64,000 nt of DNA from the NCBI GenBank assembly GCA_963727285.1, contig CAVSFF010000001.1:124001-188000 (forward strand). The letters run 5' to 3'. The stretch's first letter is position 1; the number at the start of each line of letters is the position of its first letter. This document shows positions 25,029 through 34,632 of the stretch, piece after piece. The notes beneath the pieces were generated by a model. The model saw only the letters and a program-made list of their open reading frames with translations, ran no database searches and had not been told where the DNA came from. The position numbers and the translations under genes were made by a program. The DNA is from CAITWD01 sp963727285 (GTDB lineage: Bacteria; Actinomycetota; Thermoleophilia; Miltoncostaeales; Miltoncostaeaceae).

Positions 25029-26703
25029 GGACGCAGCCGGCGGCATGTACGACACGCTCGTGGCGATCTGGGACGAGGTCCCCGACCGGACGCCGACCGG
25101 TGCGCAGGCGGCGGGCGTCGATCTGGTGATCGTGCGCGACGGCGACGCGCACTCGGTCCTGTACGGACGCTGCCAGCACCGCGGGGTGCTGCTCGCCGAC
25201 GGCCACGTTGAGGGTGACAACCTGATCTGCGGCGTCCACGGATGGGACTACCGCATCGACACCGGCATCTCGGCGTACAACCCGTCCGAACGCCTGCACC
25301 GCTTCGACAGCGCGGTCGTCGACGGCACGGTGATGGTGCGCTCGGCCGAACTGGACGCGTTCCGGACCGCACAGGGTGGTCCACCTGCCGGCGCGCCCGA
25401 CGAATACGAGGTCCACTACGCCAGCGTGCACGGCACGCCCGACGAACCGTTTGTCGCCGACATCCACGAGTTGGCCCGGCACGGACTGGGGCGTGTCGGA
25501 CATCACGGGCCGATGACGGCGATGGGCGTCCCACGCGACCGGTTGCCGTCATGGGACGATATCCAGATCGTGACCGCCCAACTTGCGCGGTTTCCGAAAT
25601 TGGACGACACCCCGGTGTCCACACAAGTCGTGATCGGTCCGCGGGCGGCACGTCCGCTCCGGCTGGAGATTCCGGTGTTCGTGTCGGACATGAGCTTCGG
25701 AGCACTCTCCGCCGAGGCGAAGGTGGCGCTTGCCAGGGGTGCCGAGCAGGCCGGCACCGGCATCTGCTCCGGGGAGGGCGGCATGCTGCCCGAAGAGCAG
25801 GCGGAGAACTCCCGCTACTTCTACGAGCTGGCCTCGGGGCGGTTCGGGTGGTCGCCGGCCCGCCTGATGGCGGTGCAGGCGTTCCACCTCAAGTTCGGGC
25901 AGGGCGCCAAGACCGGTACCGGGGGTCACCTGCCCGGCAACAAGGTGACCGGCCGGATTGCCGAAGTCCGCGGTCTGCCCGCCGGCACGCCGGCAATATC
26001 ACCGGCCACGTTTCCCGACTTCGGGTCGGTCGCCGACGTTGCCGCGTACCTGGCGGAGCTGCGGGACGTTGCCGACGGCATCCCGTTCGGCGTGAAGCTG
26101 TCGGCTCAGCACGTCGAGGCCGATATCGACGCCGCGCTCGAGCTCGGTGTGGACTACATCATCCTCGACGGGCGCGGCGGGGGCACCGGAGCGGCGCCGA
26201 GGCTGTTTCGCGACAACATCTCCGTACCGACCATTCCCGCGCTGGCACGCGCCCGGCGACACCTTGACCGCCGCGGCTGCGGCGACGTGACGCTCGTGGC
26301 CACCGGTGGTCTTCGTACGGCGGCCGACATCGTCAAGGCGCTGGCGCTGGGCGCCGACGCGGTGGCGGTCGCCAATTCGGCGCTGCAGGCGATCGGGTGC
26401 GTCGGCATGCGCGCCTGCAACACCGACAACTGTCCGGTCGGAATCGCGACCCAGAAGCCGCATTTGCGGGCGCGGCTGCCGGTCGAGGAGGCTGCGACGC
26501 GACTCGGACGATACCTCGAGGCGACCGCCGACCTGATCCGGGTGATGGCGCGGGCCTGCGGGCACGTCCACGTGTCCGAGTTCTGTCGCGATGACCTGGT
26601 GACCTTCGATCGCGAGATGTCCGAGCTCGCGGGCATCCGGTATGCGGGAGTCGGCGCCCCCGAGACGCCCGACATCGGATCCGTGGAGGGGTCTGCGCGC
26701 TAG
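25021..26703 (+). CDS. Rieske ferredoxin fused to a glutamate-synthase-type FMN domain
   Basis: A 560-residue fusion. Residues 10-110 form a Rieske [2Fe-2S] domain with Cys51-x-His53 and Cys70-x2-His73 (GRCQHRG, ICGVHGWDY). Residues about 180-540 match the FMN/central domain of glutamate synthase: SDMSFGALSAEAKVALA, GTGICSGEGGMLPEE, FGQGAKTGTGGHLPG, ILDGRGGGTGAAP and the 3Fe-4S cysteines 460, 466 and 471 (CVGMRACNTDNC). There is no glutamine amidotransferase domain, so it cannot be ordinary GltB. Its substrate is unknown; it may be a ferredoxin-like redox enzyme acting on an amino or keto acid. It ends on CTAG shared with the convergent ABC gene. Confidence 0.85.
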   Translation: MPEDAAGGMYDTLVAIWDEVPDRTPTGAQAAGVDLVIVRDGDAHSVLYGRCQHRGVLLADGHVEGDNLICGVHGWDYRIDTGISAYNPSERLHRFDSAVVDGTVMVRSAELDAFRTAQGGPPAGAPDEYEVHYASVHGTPDEPFVADIHELARHGLGRVGHHGPMTAMGVPRDRLPSWDDIQIVTAQLARFPKLDDTPVSTQVVIGPRAARPLRLEIPVFVSDMSFGALSAEAKVALARGAEQAGTGICSGEGGMLPEEQAENSRYFYELASGRFGWSPARLMAVQAFHLKFGQGAKTGTGGHLPGNKVTGRIAEVRGLPAGTPAISPATFPDFGSVADVAAYLAELRDVADGIPFGVKLSAQHVEADIDAALELGVDYIILDGRGGGTGAAPRLFRDNISVPTIPALARARRHLDRRGCGDVTLVATGGLRTAADIVKALALGADAVAVANSALQAIGCVGMRACNTDNCPVGIATQKPHLRARLPVEEAATRLGRYLEATADLIRVMARACGHVHVSEFCRDDLVTFDREMSELAGIRYAGVGAPETPDIGSVEGSAR

Positions 26704-27404
26704 CCGGTGGGGGTGTCTTCGGAGACGCGCCCGTCGACGATGCGCACGATACGGTCGGCGTAGTGGGTGATGCGATCATCGTGGGTGACGATGATCGCGG
26801 CCTTTCCGCGCGACTTCATCTCCTGACGGATCAACTGCACGACCTGGTCGCCGAGTTCGGTGTCGAGCGCCGAGGTCGGCTCGTCAAAGAGCACGAGCGC
26901 GGGCTCGTTCATCAGCGCACGTCCGATGGCCACCCGCTGGCGCTGGCCTCCCGAAAGCTGTGCGGGGAGGTTCTTGGCGCGGTCGCTCAGCCCAAGCTCC
27001 TCGAGCAGCTGGTCGGCACGGTCGCGGGCCCGGGCACCGGTCCGCGGGCCGATCTCATCGACGACCAGCAGGTTCTCCCGTGCGGTCAGGAACGGCACCA
27101 GGTTGACGGTCTGAAAGACGAAGCCGACCGCCGAACGTCGAAACTGGGTCAACTCCCGCGCGGAGTACCGCGAGATGTCCTGGCCACCGACGACGACGCT
27201 CCCCTCGGTGGGGGTCAGCAGGCCACCGGCGATCGAGCAAAGTGTCGTCTTGCCCGATCCGGACGGCCCGACAAGGGCGAGGATCTCGTCGTGGCCGACG
27301 CTGAGGTCGACTCCGTCGAGCGCGACGACGACGTCGTCGCCCACGGTGAAGGTCTTGCGAATGCCCTCCATGACCAGGGCGACATCGGTGGCGGTTACGG
27401 ACAT
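26700..27404 (-). CDS. ABC transporter ATP-binding protein, MacB/LolD type
   Basis: A 234-residue ATPase: Walker A GPSGSGKTT, Q loop FVFQTVNLVP, signature LSGGQRQRVAIGRAL, Walker B ALVLFDEPTSALD and H loop VTHDDR. The Q-loop and the DEPTSALD sequence place it in the MacB/LolD group that works with FtsX-type permeases. ATG 27404 has CGGAGA nine bases before it; a GTG at 27461 overlapping the permease end is possible but less likely. It is the third gene of an exporter operon. Its stop overlaps the stop of the convergent Rieske fusion on CTAG. Confidence 0.9.
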   Translation of the reverse strand: MSVTATDVALVMEGIRKTFTVGDDVVVALDGVDLSVGHDEILALVGPSGSGKTTLCSIAGGLLTPTEGSVVVGGQDISRYSARELTQFRRSAVGFVFQTVNLVPFLTARENLLVVDEIGPRTGARARDRADQLLEELGLSDRAKNLPAQLSGGQRQRVAIGRALMNEPALVLFDEPTSALDTELGDQVVQLIRQEMKSRGKAAIIVTHDDRITHYADRIVRIVDGRVSEDTPTG

Positions 27405-27450
27405 GCGGATCTCCGGGGTGCGGATGACGGGATGTCGGTGGTGGACGCGC

Positions 27451-28563
27451 TCACTGGCCACCGCCGATGGCCGCGGCCGGATCGACGCGGAGGACGCGAC
27501 GCAGCGAGAAGCTGCAGCCGATCACGGCGGCGATCGCAAGGTAGGCGGTGCTCGAGATCAGCCGCAGGGGCGTAGCGACGAACGGGATCGTTCCGGGCGG
27601 GATCACCGCCGCCGCGACGAGGGACGCGATCACGCCGATCGCCGACGCGATCAGCGTGACGATCAAGGCCTGCAGCATCACGCCCCAGAACAGTGTCGCC
27701 GAGCTTGCGCCGAGTGCCTTCAGGACTCCGTAGAGGGCGGTGCGCTCGATGGTGATCAGGGCGAAAAACAACGCGACGACGACGATGGCGATGACGACGG
27801 TGACCGCGATGATCTGGTCGAAGACCGTCTGCTGTTGGGACACCCCCGGCAGCGCGTCGATCGCCTGACCGATCGTCAGGGTGGTGGTCGCGCCGGACGT
27901 CGCGGCGTCAATCGACGCGGGCGTCGCGGCGTGGGGCGGCGCGGTCCGCACGACCAGGGCCTGCACGACGCCGGGTCCGACCCGCTCGCCCGGTCGGTTC
28001 GCAGACTGCGTGGCGCGCCAGGTGGCCACCGAGCCCCAGAGCGTCGCCTGACCGAGATACCGCGTGTCATCGACGAATCCGACAATCGTGACGGGCGTGC
28101 GCGCCGGTCCGAGCGCGATCACCATGCCACGGTGGACACCTTGCGATTCGAGTGAGCGGTCGGCGTACGCCTCGCCGGCGGGCGGCGGGGTCGCCGGCAG
28201 CCCCCGCGGGGCCAATTCGTAGCCCATCAGCACCACCGGGACGAGGTCCCGGGGCCCATGTCCGGGCACGCGCGAGCCCAGTTGGACGCTGCCGAGGCCG
28301 CCGACGTTTGCGGGTCCCGCGACGCCCTCGACCTGCGCGCGGGTCTGCGGCGTGATCCGGCTGCGCACGAGCGAGTTCCGGGCCGTGGTGGAGTAGACGA
28401 TCAGCTGGCCGCGCTGGGCGCGCAGCGCGCCGGTGCTTCCGGCCACGAGGCCGTCCAGCAAGCCACCGAGAAACATCAGCAGCAGCGCGATCAGCGTGAG
28501 GATGACCGTCGCCACGACGAAACGGCCCGGGCGGCGACGGAGTTCGCGAAGCGCCAGCTTCAT
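27451..28563 (-). CDS. FtsX-like ABC transporter permease (second subunit)
   Basis: A 370-residue MacB/FtsX-type permease. It has one N-terminal membrane helix after MKLALRELRRRPGRF, a large extracytoplasmic domain, and three C-terminal helices (IIAVTVVIAIVVVALFFALI, LFWGVMLQALIVTLIASAIG, AYLAIAAVIGCSFSL) ending in the characteristic RVDPAAAIGGGQ. ATG 28563 overlaps the stop of the first permease gene (ATGA). In the raw sequence a frame break makes the two permeases look fused; they are separate genes of a three-gene exporter. Confidence 0.85.
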   Translation of the reverse strand: MKLALRELRRRPGRFVVATVILTLIALLLMFLGGLLDGLVAGSTGALRAQRGQLIVYSTTARNSLVRSRITPQTRAQVEGVAGPANVGGLGSVQLGSRVPGHGPRDLVPVVLMGYELAPRGLPATPPPAGEAYADRSLESQGVHRGMVIALGPARTPVTIVGFVDDTRYLGQATLWGSVATWRATQSANRPGERVGPGVVQALVVRTAPPHAATPASIDAATSGATTTLTIGQAIDALPGVSQQQTVFDQIIAVTVVIAIVVVALFFALITIERTALYGVLKALGASSATLFWGVMLQALIVTLIASAIGVIASLVAAAVIPPGTIPFVATPLRLISSTAYLAIAAVIGCSFSLRRVLRVDPAAAIGGGQ

Positions 28564-29678
28564 CGCCCGCCCTCTCCGGTGGTCGCCTCGACGGGGTCGA
28601 TCCGCAAGCACCCGGGCGATCGCGGCGAAGGCGCTCGCCGTGCCGAGCACGAGCAACAGGAGCGCCCACGTGAGCACGGCGGTCGGATCGAACCGCAACG
28701 ACAGCGCGCCGACCTTGGTCTGGGACAGCGGCGCGTAGAGGAGGGTGCCGATCAGGATCCCGCCGCCGAGGATGATCAGCACCTGGATCAGCAGGGCCCG
28801 GACGAGCACACTCGACGGCGCCCCGATCGCCCGCAGCAGCGTGAGTGCGCGGGACTTCTGGAGGGTGATGATCAAGAAGAACAGCCCGGTCACGAGGGGT
28901 ACTACGAGCGCGAACAGCAGGAAGATGATGTCGAACGAGCTCGTCACCGCGGTGACCCCCGGTGTATCTGCGGCCGCCTGGCTGCGTGTCAGCGCGTCCG
29001 CCTGCGGGAGGGCCGCGTTGATGCGGGTGGTGATCTCCGTGTCGCTGATCCCGGCCGCCGGCCGCACCCCGATCACGTTCGGCAGGATGGCTGCGGCATC
29101 GGGGTTGGCGGCCTTCGCCGCGGCCACGTAGTCCGGCCAGCGGACCGAGAGCGTCGGCGTGACCTGGATCTGGGCATCGCGGGCAAGGCCGACGATCGGT
29201 CAGCTTCGGCCGCCCCGCGCTGCCGAGCACGGTGACCGGTCTGGCCGAGCCGGAAGTCGCCGTCGGTGCCGACGGCCTCGCCCGGCGCGTTCGGAAGCCT
29301 CCCGGCGCTCAGGGGCTGCGGGGCACCGAGATCGGCATGCTCGTACCCGATGAGCGCGGCGTCGGATTGCGGGCGTCCGTCGATGGAGACCGTGAAGGTC
29401 CCCTGACCGATGCGGCCGCTCTCGGCGACGCCGGGGACACGGGCGATTCCGGCTTCGAGATCCGGCGTGATGATGCTGCCCTGGAGGGTGCGCTCACCGT
29501 CGACCGAGTACACGAGCACCGGCGCGGACTGGCGCTCGATCGCTCCGATGAACGACGTGATGAGCCCCGTCTGCAGCGCCTGCTGGGTCAGGATCAAGAA
29601 CACCAGCAGCGCAATGGCGGCGATCAGCAATCCGAAGCGGGCCTTTGCGCGGCCAACCTCTCGAAGCGCGAGAAACAT
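28560..29678 (-). CDS. FtsX-like ABC transporter permease (first subunit), three frame breaks
   Basis: About 371 residues when three extra bases are removed, the same length as its partner. The N-terminus MFLALREVGRAKARFGLLIA with one helix and the start of the outer domain read from 29678. Extra bases near 29236-29237, 29197 and 28606-28607 shift the frame. Corrected, it reads through VTVLGSAGRPKLTIVGLA and three C-terminal helices to a normal IDPVEA-type ending with a stop that overlaps the next permease start. The compensating frames keep family sequence, so errors rather than decay are likely. It is divergent from the response regulator gene. Confidence 0.8.
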
Positions 29679-29844
29679 CGGTGTCGGGTACCTCGATGGG
29701 GTCGAGGGTGCAGATCACGGCGGCCGCGGGGGTCGGCGCTGCCAGGTTATCCGAACCGCCGTGCGGGCCGTGGGGGGATCGGCGCGAGGGCCGGTCCGGG
29801 TGGCGGCATCCGGGTCTCACCGCCCTCCCTGTCATAATCCGCGC

Positions 29845-30558
29845 ATGGTGCCCAACGCCGCGAGCAGCACGCGTGTCCTGGTCGTCGAGGATACGCAGGA
29901 GTTCGTCGACCTCGTCGTCCTGTCGCTGGCCGCCGAGGGATATTCGATCGAGGTTGCCCGTGACGGGCAACAGGGGCTTGTGCTGGCCCGCAGCTTCCGG
30001 CCCGACATCGTGATTCTCGACATCACGCTTCCGGAGCTGGACGGCATCGAGCTGTGTCGGCAGCTGCGGGGATTCAGCGACGCGTACGTGCTGATGCTGA
30101 CAGCGCGTGGCACGGAGATCGACCGCGTGATCGGGCTGTCGGTCGGGGCCGACGACTACCTGATCAAGCCGTTCTTCCCGAGCGAACTGGCCGCGCGCGT
30201 CAAAGCGATCCTGCGCCGTCCGCGCAGCGCCCATCCCGGTGGGAGCGGAGAACGGCAGTTCGGCGACCTCCGGATCGACCCGCAGGCGCGTCGCACCTGG
30301 CTCGACGGCAAGGAGATCGAGTTGTCGCGCATCGAGTACGACATCCTCGATGCGCTCTCGGAGAATCCGGGTATCACGCTGCGGCGCGACCAGCTGCTCG
30401 ATCGTGTGTGGGGCGACGACTGGTTCGGCGATGATCACGTCATCGACGTCCATCTTTCGAACCTGCGCAAGAAGCTTGGGGACGACCCGCGCCATGCCAA
30501 GTACGTCCGCACGATGCGGGGGTACGGATTCCGGATGGGGGACGGCACCGCGTCGTAG
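29845..30558 (+). CDS. OmpR-family response regulator
   Basis: A 237-residue DNA-binding regulator. The receiver domain has the acidic pair VVEDT, the phosphoacceptor Asp59 (VILDIT), Thr in MLTARG and Lys in LIKPFFPSELAARV. The C-terminal winged helix has RTWLDGKEIELSRIEYDILDAL and DVHLSNLRKKLGDD...VRTMRGYGFRM. ATG 29845 lies 7 bases after a CATAAT -10 (29833-29838), so the mRNA is probably leaderless. It is divergent from the MacB-like exporter, which may be its target, and is followed by a hybrid histidine kinase. Confidence 0.9.
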   Translation: MVPNAASSTRVLVVEDTQEFVDLVVLSLAAEGYSIEVARDGQQGLVLARSFRPDIVILDITLPELDGIELCRQLRGFSDAYVLMLTARGTEIDRVIGLSVGADDYLIKPFFPSELAARVKAILRRPRSAHPGGSGERQFGDLRIDPQARRTWLDGKEIELSRIEYDILDALSENPGITLRRDQLLDRVWGDDWFGDDHVIDVHLSNLRKKLGDDPRHAKYVRTMRGYGFRMGDGTAS

Positions 30559-30675
30559 CCGTCGTCCGGGCGGCGCCCGCGCCGGGCGTTGAGCCAACCC
30601 TGAGCTGGGTCGAACCTGCGGTTGATGTCGCCGCTCTAGCCTCGATGTACGTTGTCGATGCAGGGAGCGTTGCTG

Positions 30676-31278
30676 ATGGCGAGGAACTCCGCGACCCGCG
30701 GGAGCAGGGACACGGTCCCCGTCGACGGACCTACCGTCGATGCCACGCGATCGGCCAGGCCTGGCGCCGGATTCGGCGCGCATGGCGTCATGCCCGCCCG
30801 CGTCGTGGGGGCGTCGGGGGCGGGTATTGACGCGTTTCGACCGGACGTCGGCCCCGCATGGGCCGGGTCGGCCACCCCGCGGCCGTGGCCAACGATCTCC
30901 ACGGTCGAGGAGTGGCACGTGCACTCGACGTCTTCCGACGGGACGCGCACCATCGCCGAGAACGTCGAAACGGGCGCAACGCGCGGTCTGACGGCGCTGC
31001 GTGGGTGGGAGGCTTGGCCGTGTCGGTCGGCACGGTTGCGCTCCGCACCGAAACGAAGCGGTCGGCATGCGGGGGCGAGGCGACACCGCTTGGCATCCAC
31101 GGGCGTCGACCTCCCGGCGCCGGCGATGGCGGAGGCGGTTGGTCAGGCACTTCCGGCCGACCCCGGCGCTTATCGGGAAGTCGCGGTCGTCCGATACCTA
31201 GAGGAAATCCTGGTCCCGATTTCGGAGCTTGGCGCGGTGACCGCCGCCGCCGGTCCGTCGGCCGCGGGGTTGACCTAG
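30676..31278 (+). CDS. Uncertain gene with a PHP-type histidine motif
   Basis: A possible 200-residue product from ATG 30676, which has GGGA nine bases upstream. Most of it does not resemble any family. Around residues 78-103 it reads EEWHVHSTSSDG followed by TIAENVETGATRGLTALR, which strongly resembles the first metal motif and helix of PHP-family phosphoesterases. After that point codon usage loses its GC3 bias and no second PHP motif follows. I think this is either a frameshifted gene or a decayed remnant. It fills the interval between the response regulator and the hybrid kinase, which otherwise holds nothing I can see. Confidence 0.4.
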   Translation: MARNSATRGSRDTVPVDGPTVDATRSARPGAGFGAHGVMPARVVGASGAGIDAFRPDVGPAWAGSATPRPWPTISTVEEWHVHSTSSDGTRTIAENVETGATRGLTALRGWEAWPCRSARLRSAPKRSGRHAGARRHRLASTGVDLPAPAMAEAVGQALPADPGAYREVAVVRYLEEILVPISELGAVTAAAGPSAAGLT

Positions 31279-31313
31279 TCGCGCGCAACCTGCCGGGGGG
31301 CATCGTCGAGCCG

Positions 31314-34300
31314 ATGACCACACAGCACACATCACGGAGGGAGCGGGTGCCGCTCCTGACGCTGGCGGTGATGGGCGCGGGACTGGTGGCCGTGGCGCTC
31401 TACTTCGCATTGCCCGTCCGGATGCAGCTGGTCTGGTACGTCGCCGTCGAGGCCGCCGCCGCGGGAATCGCGCTCTGGTGCGCCCTGCGGATGCCACGCG
31501 CCGAGCGCCGCGGGGCATTGCTCGTCGCGGCGGGATTGGCCGCATTCGCGCTCGCCGATGGCGTATTCAACGGCGCGCAGCTGATCGACGGACACGCGAC
31601 CACGTTTCCTTCGGTCGCCGACGGGGTGTTTCTGCTCGGGTACCCGCTGATCACCATTGGGGCGGCCTCGTTCGTGACGCGCACCGGGACGCGCTTCTCG
31701 TCGTCCGCCGGGCTGGAGACGGCGATCGTCATCGTAGTGGCGGCCTCGCTGCAGTGGGTGCTGATCGGACCGGACGTCTCGACTGCGCTCGGATCGATCA
31801 TTCTCTTTGCCTACACGGTCGGCGACGCCTTGCTGATCGCCCTCGTAGTACGCGGCCTGGTCGACCGGGCCGGCCGTCGTCTAAGCCACGTGCTGTTCTT
31901 GCTGGGCGCGATCCTGTTGCTCGTGGCGGATGTGATCTACGCGGTCAACGTCGACAGCTACGGCGTCGGGTCGTGGTACGACAGTCTCTGGCTCGTGTCG
32001 GCGGTGCTGATCGCGGCCGCGATCACCGCTGCCGCACGGGAGCCCGTTCCGCCGCCGCCGCCGGAGGCGGTGCGCCATTCGCCGGCCCCCGTACTCGTGA
32101 TCCTGGGCGTCGCGCTCCTGGTCACCCCGGGGGCGTTCATCTGGTTTGCCACGCGCCACCAGCTCGCCGACTCGTCGGCACTGCTGCTCGCAGGGGCATC
32201 GATCGCGTTGACCGCGCTGGTGTTCGCCCGCATCGCCGTCCTGGTCCGGACCATGAGCGCCACCCAGGCGCGGGAGCACGTCGTGCGGCGTGCCGCCGAG
32301 AGTGAGCACGCCCGGCTTGCCTCGCTGATGTCGCAGATGCAAAGCGGCGTACTCGTGGAGGATGCACACCGGCGCATTGCGCTGGTCAACACGGAGTTTT
32401 GCAGGATCTTCGGGATGCCTGAGGACCCCGATCTGCTGCTTGGGGCCGACTGTACCGGGGCGGCGGAACTGTCCAAGCACCTGGCGACGGACCCCGACGC
32501 GTTCGTCGCGCTGATCGACGCGCGGATGTCCGCGCGCGAAATCGCCCGGTCCGACATCGTCACGCTCGCCGACGGTCGGGTCTTCGAGCGCGACTTTGTC
32601 CCGATCACCATCGGCACCGAGCACGGCGGGACGCTCTGGCAGTACCGGGACGTCACCGACCGGCGGCGCGCGGCCGAGCAGCTCGCCGAGGCCCGGGACC
32701 AGGCGGTACGGGCGGCGGAGATCAAGTCCGAGTTCCTTGCAACGATGAGCCACGAGATCCGGACCCCGATGTATGGGGTGATCGGGACGCTCGACCTGCT
32801 GCGGCGGACCGACCTGGACGCCGGTCAACGGGATCTGGTCCGTGTCATGGACGACTCGGCGCGCGGACTGGTGGAGATCATCAACTCGGTGCTCGATTTC
32901 TCCAAGGTCGATGCGGGAAAGGTGGAATTGCACCTCGAGACGATGTCGCTTCGCGCCATCGTGGAAAGCGTCGCGGACCTGCTCGGACCCGAAGCGCGCC
33001 GTAAGGGCCTGCGCTTGGCCACGGACGTCGCGCCGGACGTACCCGGCGCGCTCCGCGGCGATCCCGGCCGCGTCCGGCAGGTCCTGGTGAATCTGGTCGG
33101 GAACGCGATCAAGTTCACCGACGAGGGCGACGTGGCCGTCAGCGTGCGCCGGGACGGCCAGGACCAACATGGATCGGTCATCAGCATCGACGTCGTCGAT
33201 ACGGGCGCAGGCATTCCCGCCGACCGCATCGAGCAGATCTTTCTGCCGTTCACCCAGGTCGACGCGGGGCGGGCCCGCTCCCACGCGGGAACCGGCCTCG
33301 GACTGGCGATCACCCAGGGGCTCGTGCAGGCGATGAACGGGACCGTCGAGTGTGTGAGCGACGTCGGACGCGGGACGACGCTGACCGTGCGCATCCCGTT
33401 CGAGGCGGTCACGTCGGACCTCGAGGCCGCAGCCGACCGTCCCCTGTCGGGGCGTCGCGTCGGTCTACGACTCCGGCCCGGTCCGGCCGTCGAGTCGCTG
33501 GCACGGGCGCTGGCTGCCCTGGGCGCCGACGTCCGACGTGCGGGAACCCGTGAGCTGCTGGACTCCGACATCACCCTGGTCGACGATCGGGTCGATCTGT
33601 CCGACGGGCGGATGCTGGTCGTCGCGACGAGCGATCCCCCGACCCGCGTGGCGGCCGATCGGCGCCTGCTGATGCCGGTGCATTCCGCCCGCTTGGCAAA
33701 GCTCATCCTTGCCGAGCTGGGTGCCGTTCCGCAGTCCACGGCGGTGGCGGGCGATCACCCCGGCCGCGCGGTGGGCACGCCTGCGCCTGCTGGCGCGGGC
33801 CATGTTCCGCCCGTGCTGCTGGTCGACGACAACGACGTCAACCGCTCGCTCGCACAGCGTCAACTTGAGCAGCTCGGCGTCGCGTGTCATGCGGTCAGCT
33901 CCGGCGCGTCGGCGATCGCGGCGCTCCGCGACCGGCGGTACGCGTTGGTGCTGATGGATTGCCGGATGCCCGAGATGGATGGGTTCGAGGCCACGCGCCG
34001 TCTCCGCGCGGACGAGGCCGCGCTCGGAGTACACACGCCCGTCGTCGCGCTGACCGCCGACGGACGCCCGGAAGACCGGCGTGCCTGCATCGCCGCGGGG
34101 ATGGACGACCATCTGGCCAAACCCTTCCGGATGAACGACTTGGATCGCGTGCTGATGCGGTGGGTGCGTCCGCCCGCTGCCGCCGAGACGCCGCCGGCAA
34201 CCACCGGGGACGCGTTCGGCATCGACGTGCTGCTTGACGAGATCGGGGAAGAGGCGGCGCTGCGCTTGTTCGCCTCATGGAAGGCCGAGACCCCGCGCCG

Positions 34301-34538
34301 GCTCGAGGCGATGCGGGACGGCGTGGACCGCCATGACGCCGTCGCCGTGGCCGACGCGGCCCACGCCCTGAAATCGACGTGCGGCCTGTTCGGCGCCGAC
34401 CGGGCGGCGGCGACTGCTGCCCGCGCGGAAGACGTCGCCCGCCGCGGCGACGTCGTCGACCTTCCCGACCTCTACCTGCGGCTCGAGGACGAGATCTCCC
34501 GCGCGATCGTGGCGCTCGACGCACAGCTGACGACGTAG
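31314..34538 (+). CDS. Membrane hybrid histidine kinase with receiver and HPt domains
   Basis: A 1074-residue sensor. Residues about 12-310 hold eight to ten membrane helices with MHYT/MASE-like spacing, then a PAS domain (about 340-450), HisKA with phospho-acceptor His480 in ATMSHEIRTPM, HATPase (NLVGNAIKFTDEG, DTGAGIP, GTGLGLAIT), a receiver domain with Asp882 in LMDCRMPEMDG, and a C-terminal HPt domain with His1017 in HALKSTCGLFGA. It is a complete phosphorelay in one chain. ATG 31314 begins just before the first helix; the open frame upstream is non-coding in character. The output partner may be the regulator at 29845. Confidence 0.9.
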   Translation: MTTQHTSRRERVPLLTLAVMGAGLVAVALYFALPVRMQLVWYVAVEAAAAGIALWCALRMPRAERRGALLVAAGLAAFALADGVFNGAQLIDGHATTFPSVADGVFLLGYPLITIGAASFVTRTGTRFSSSAGLETAIVIVVAASLQWVLIGPDVSTALGSIILFAYTVGDALLIALVVRGLVDRAGRRLSHVLFLLGAILLLVADVIYAVNVDSYGVGSWYDSLWLVSAVLIAAAITAAAREPVPPPPPEAVRHSPAPVLVILGVALLVTPGAFIWFATRHQLADSSALLLAGASIALTALVFARIAVLVRTMSATQAREHVVRRAAESEHARLASLMSQMQSGVLVEDAHRRIALVNTEFCRIFGMPEDPDLLLGADCTGAAELSKHLATDPDAFVALIDARMSAREIARSDIVTLADGRVFERDFVPITIGTEHGGTLWQYRDVTDRRRAAEQLAEARDQAVRAAEIKSEFLATMSHEIRTPMYGVIGTLDLLRRTDLDAGQRDLVRVMDDSARGLVEIINSVLDFSKVDAGKVELHLETMSLRAIVESVADLLGPEARRKGLRLATDVAPDVPGALRGDPGRVRQVLVNLVGNAIKFTDEGDVAVSVRRDGQDQHGSVISIDVVDTGAGIPADRIEQIFLPFTQVDAGRARSHAGTGLGLAITQGLVQAMNGTVECVSDVGRGTTLTVRIPFEAVTSDLEAAADRPLSGRRVGLRLRPGPAVESLARALAALGADVRRAGTRELLDSDITLVDDRVDLSDGRMLVVATSDPPTRVAADRRLLMPVHSARLAKLILAELGAVPQSTAVAGDHPGRAVGTPAPAGAGHVPPVLLVDDNDVNRSLAQRQLEQLGVACHAVSSGASAIAALRDRRYALVLMDCRMPEMDGFEATRRLRADEAALGVHTPVVALTADGRPEDRRACIAAGMDDHLAKPFRMNDLDRVLMRWVRPPAAAETPPATTGDAFGIDVLLDEIGEEAALRLFASWKAETPRRLEAMRDGVDRHDAVAVADAAHALKSTCGLFGADRAAATAARAEDVARRGDVVDLPDLYLRLEDEISRAIVALDAQLTT

Positions 34539-34632
34539 GGCGGTCGGACCTGCGTGCCGGCTCCGACATCGCATCGCGACGTCCGGCGGCGGGATGCCAC
34601 GGGACGTCGCGGTGCGATGTCGCGGGCCCGCG

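Noticed and set aside
27451..29127. A single fused double permease
   Set aside because: The apparent fusion comes from one extra base at about 28606. Without it the first permease ends normally and its stop overlaps the ATG of the second.
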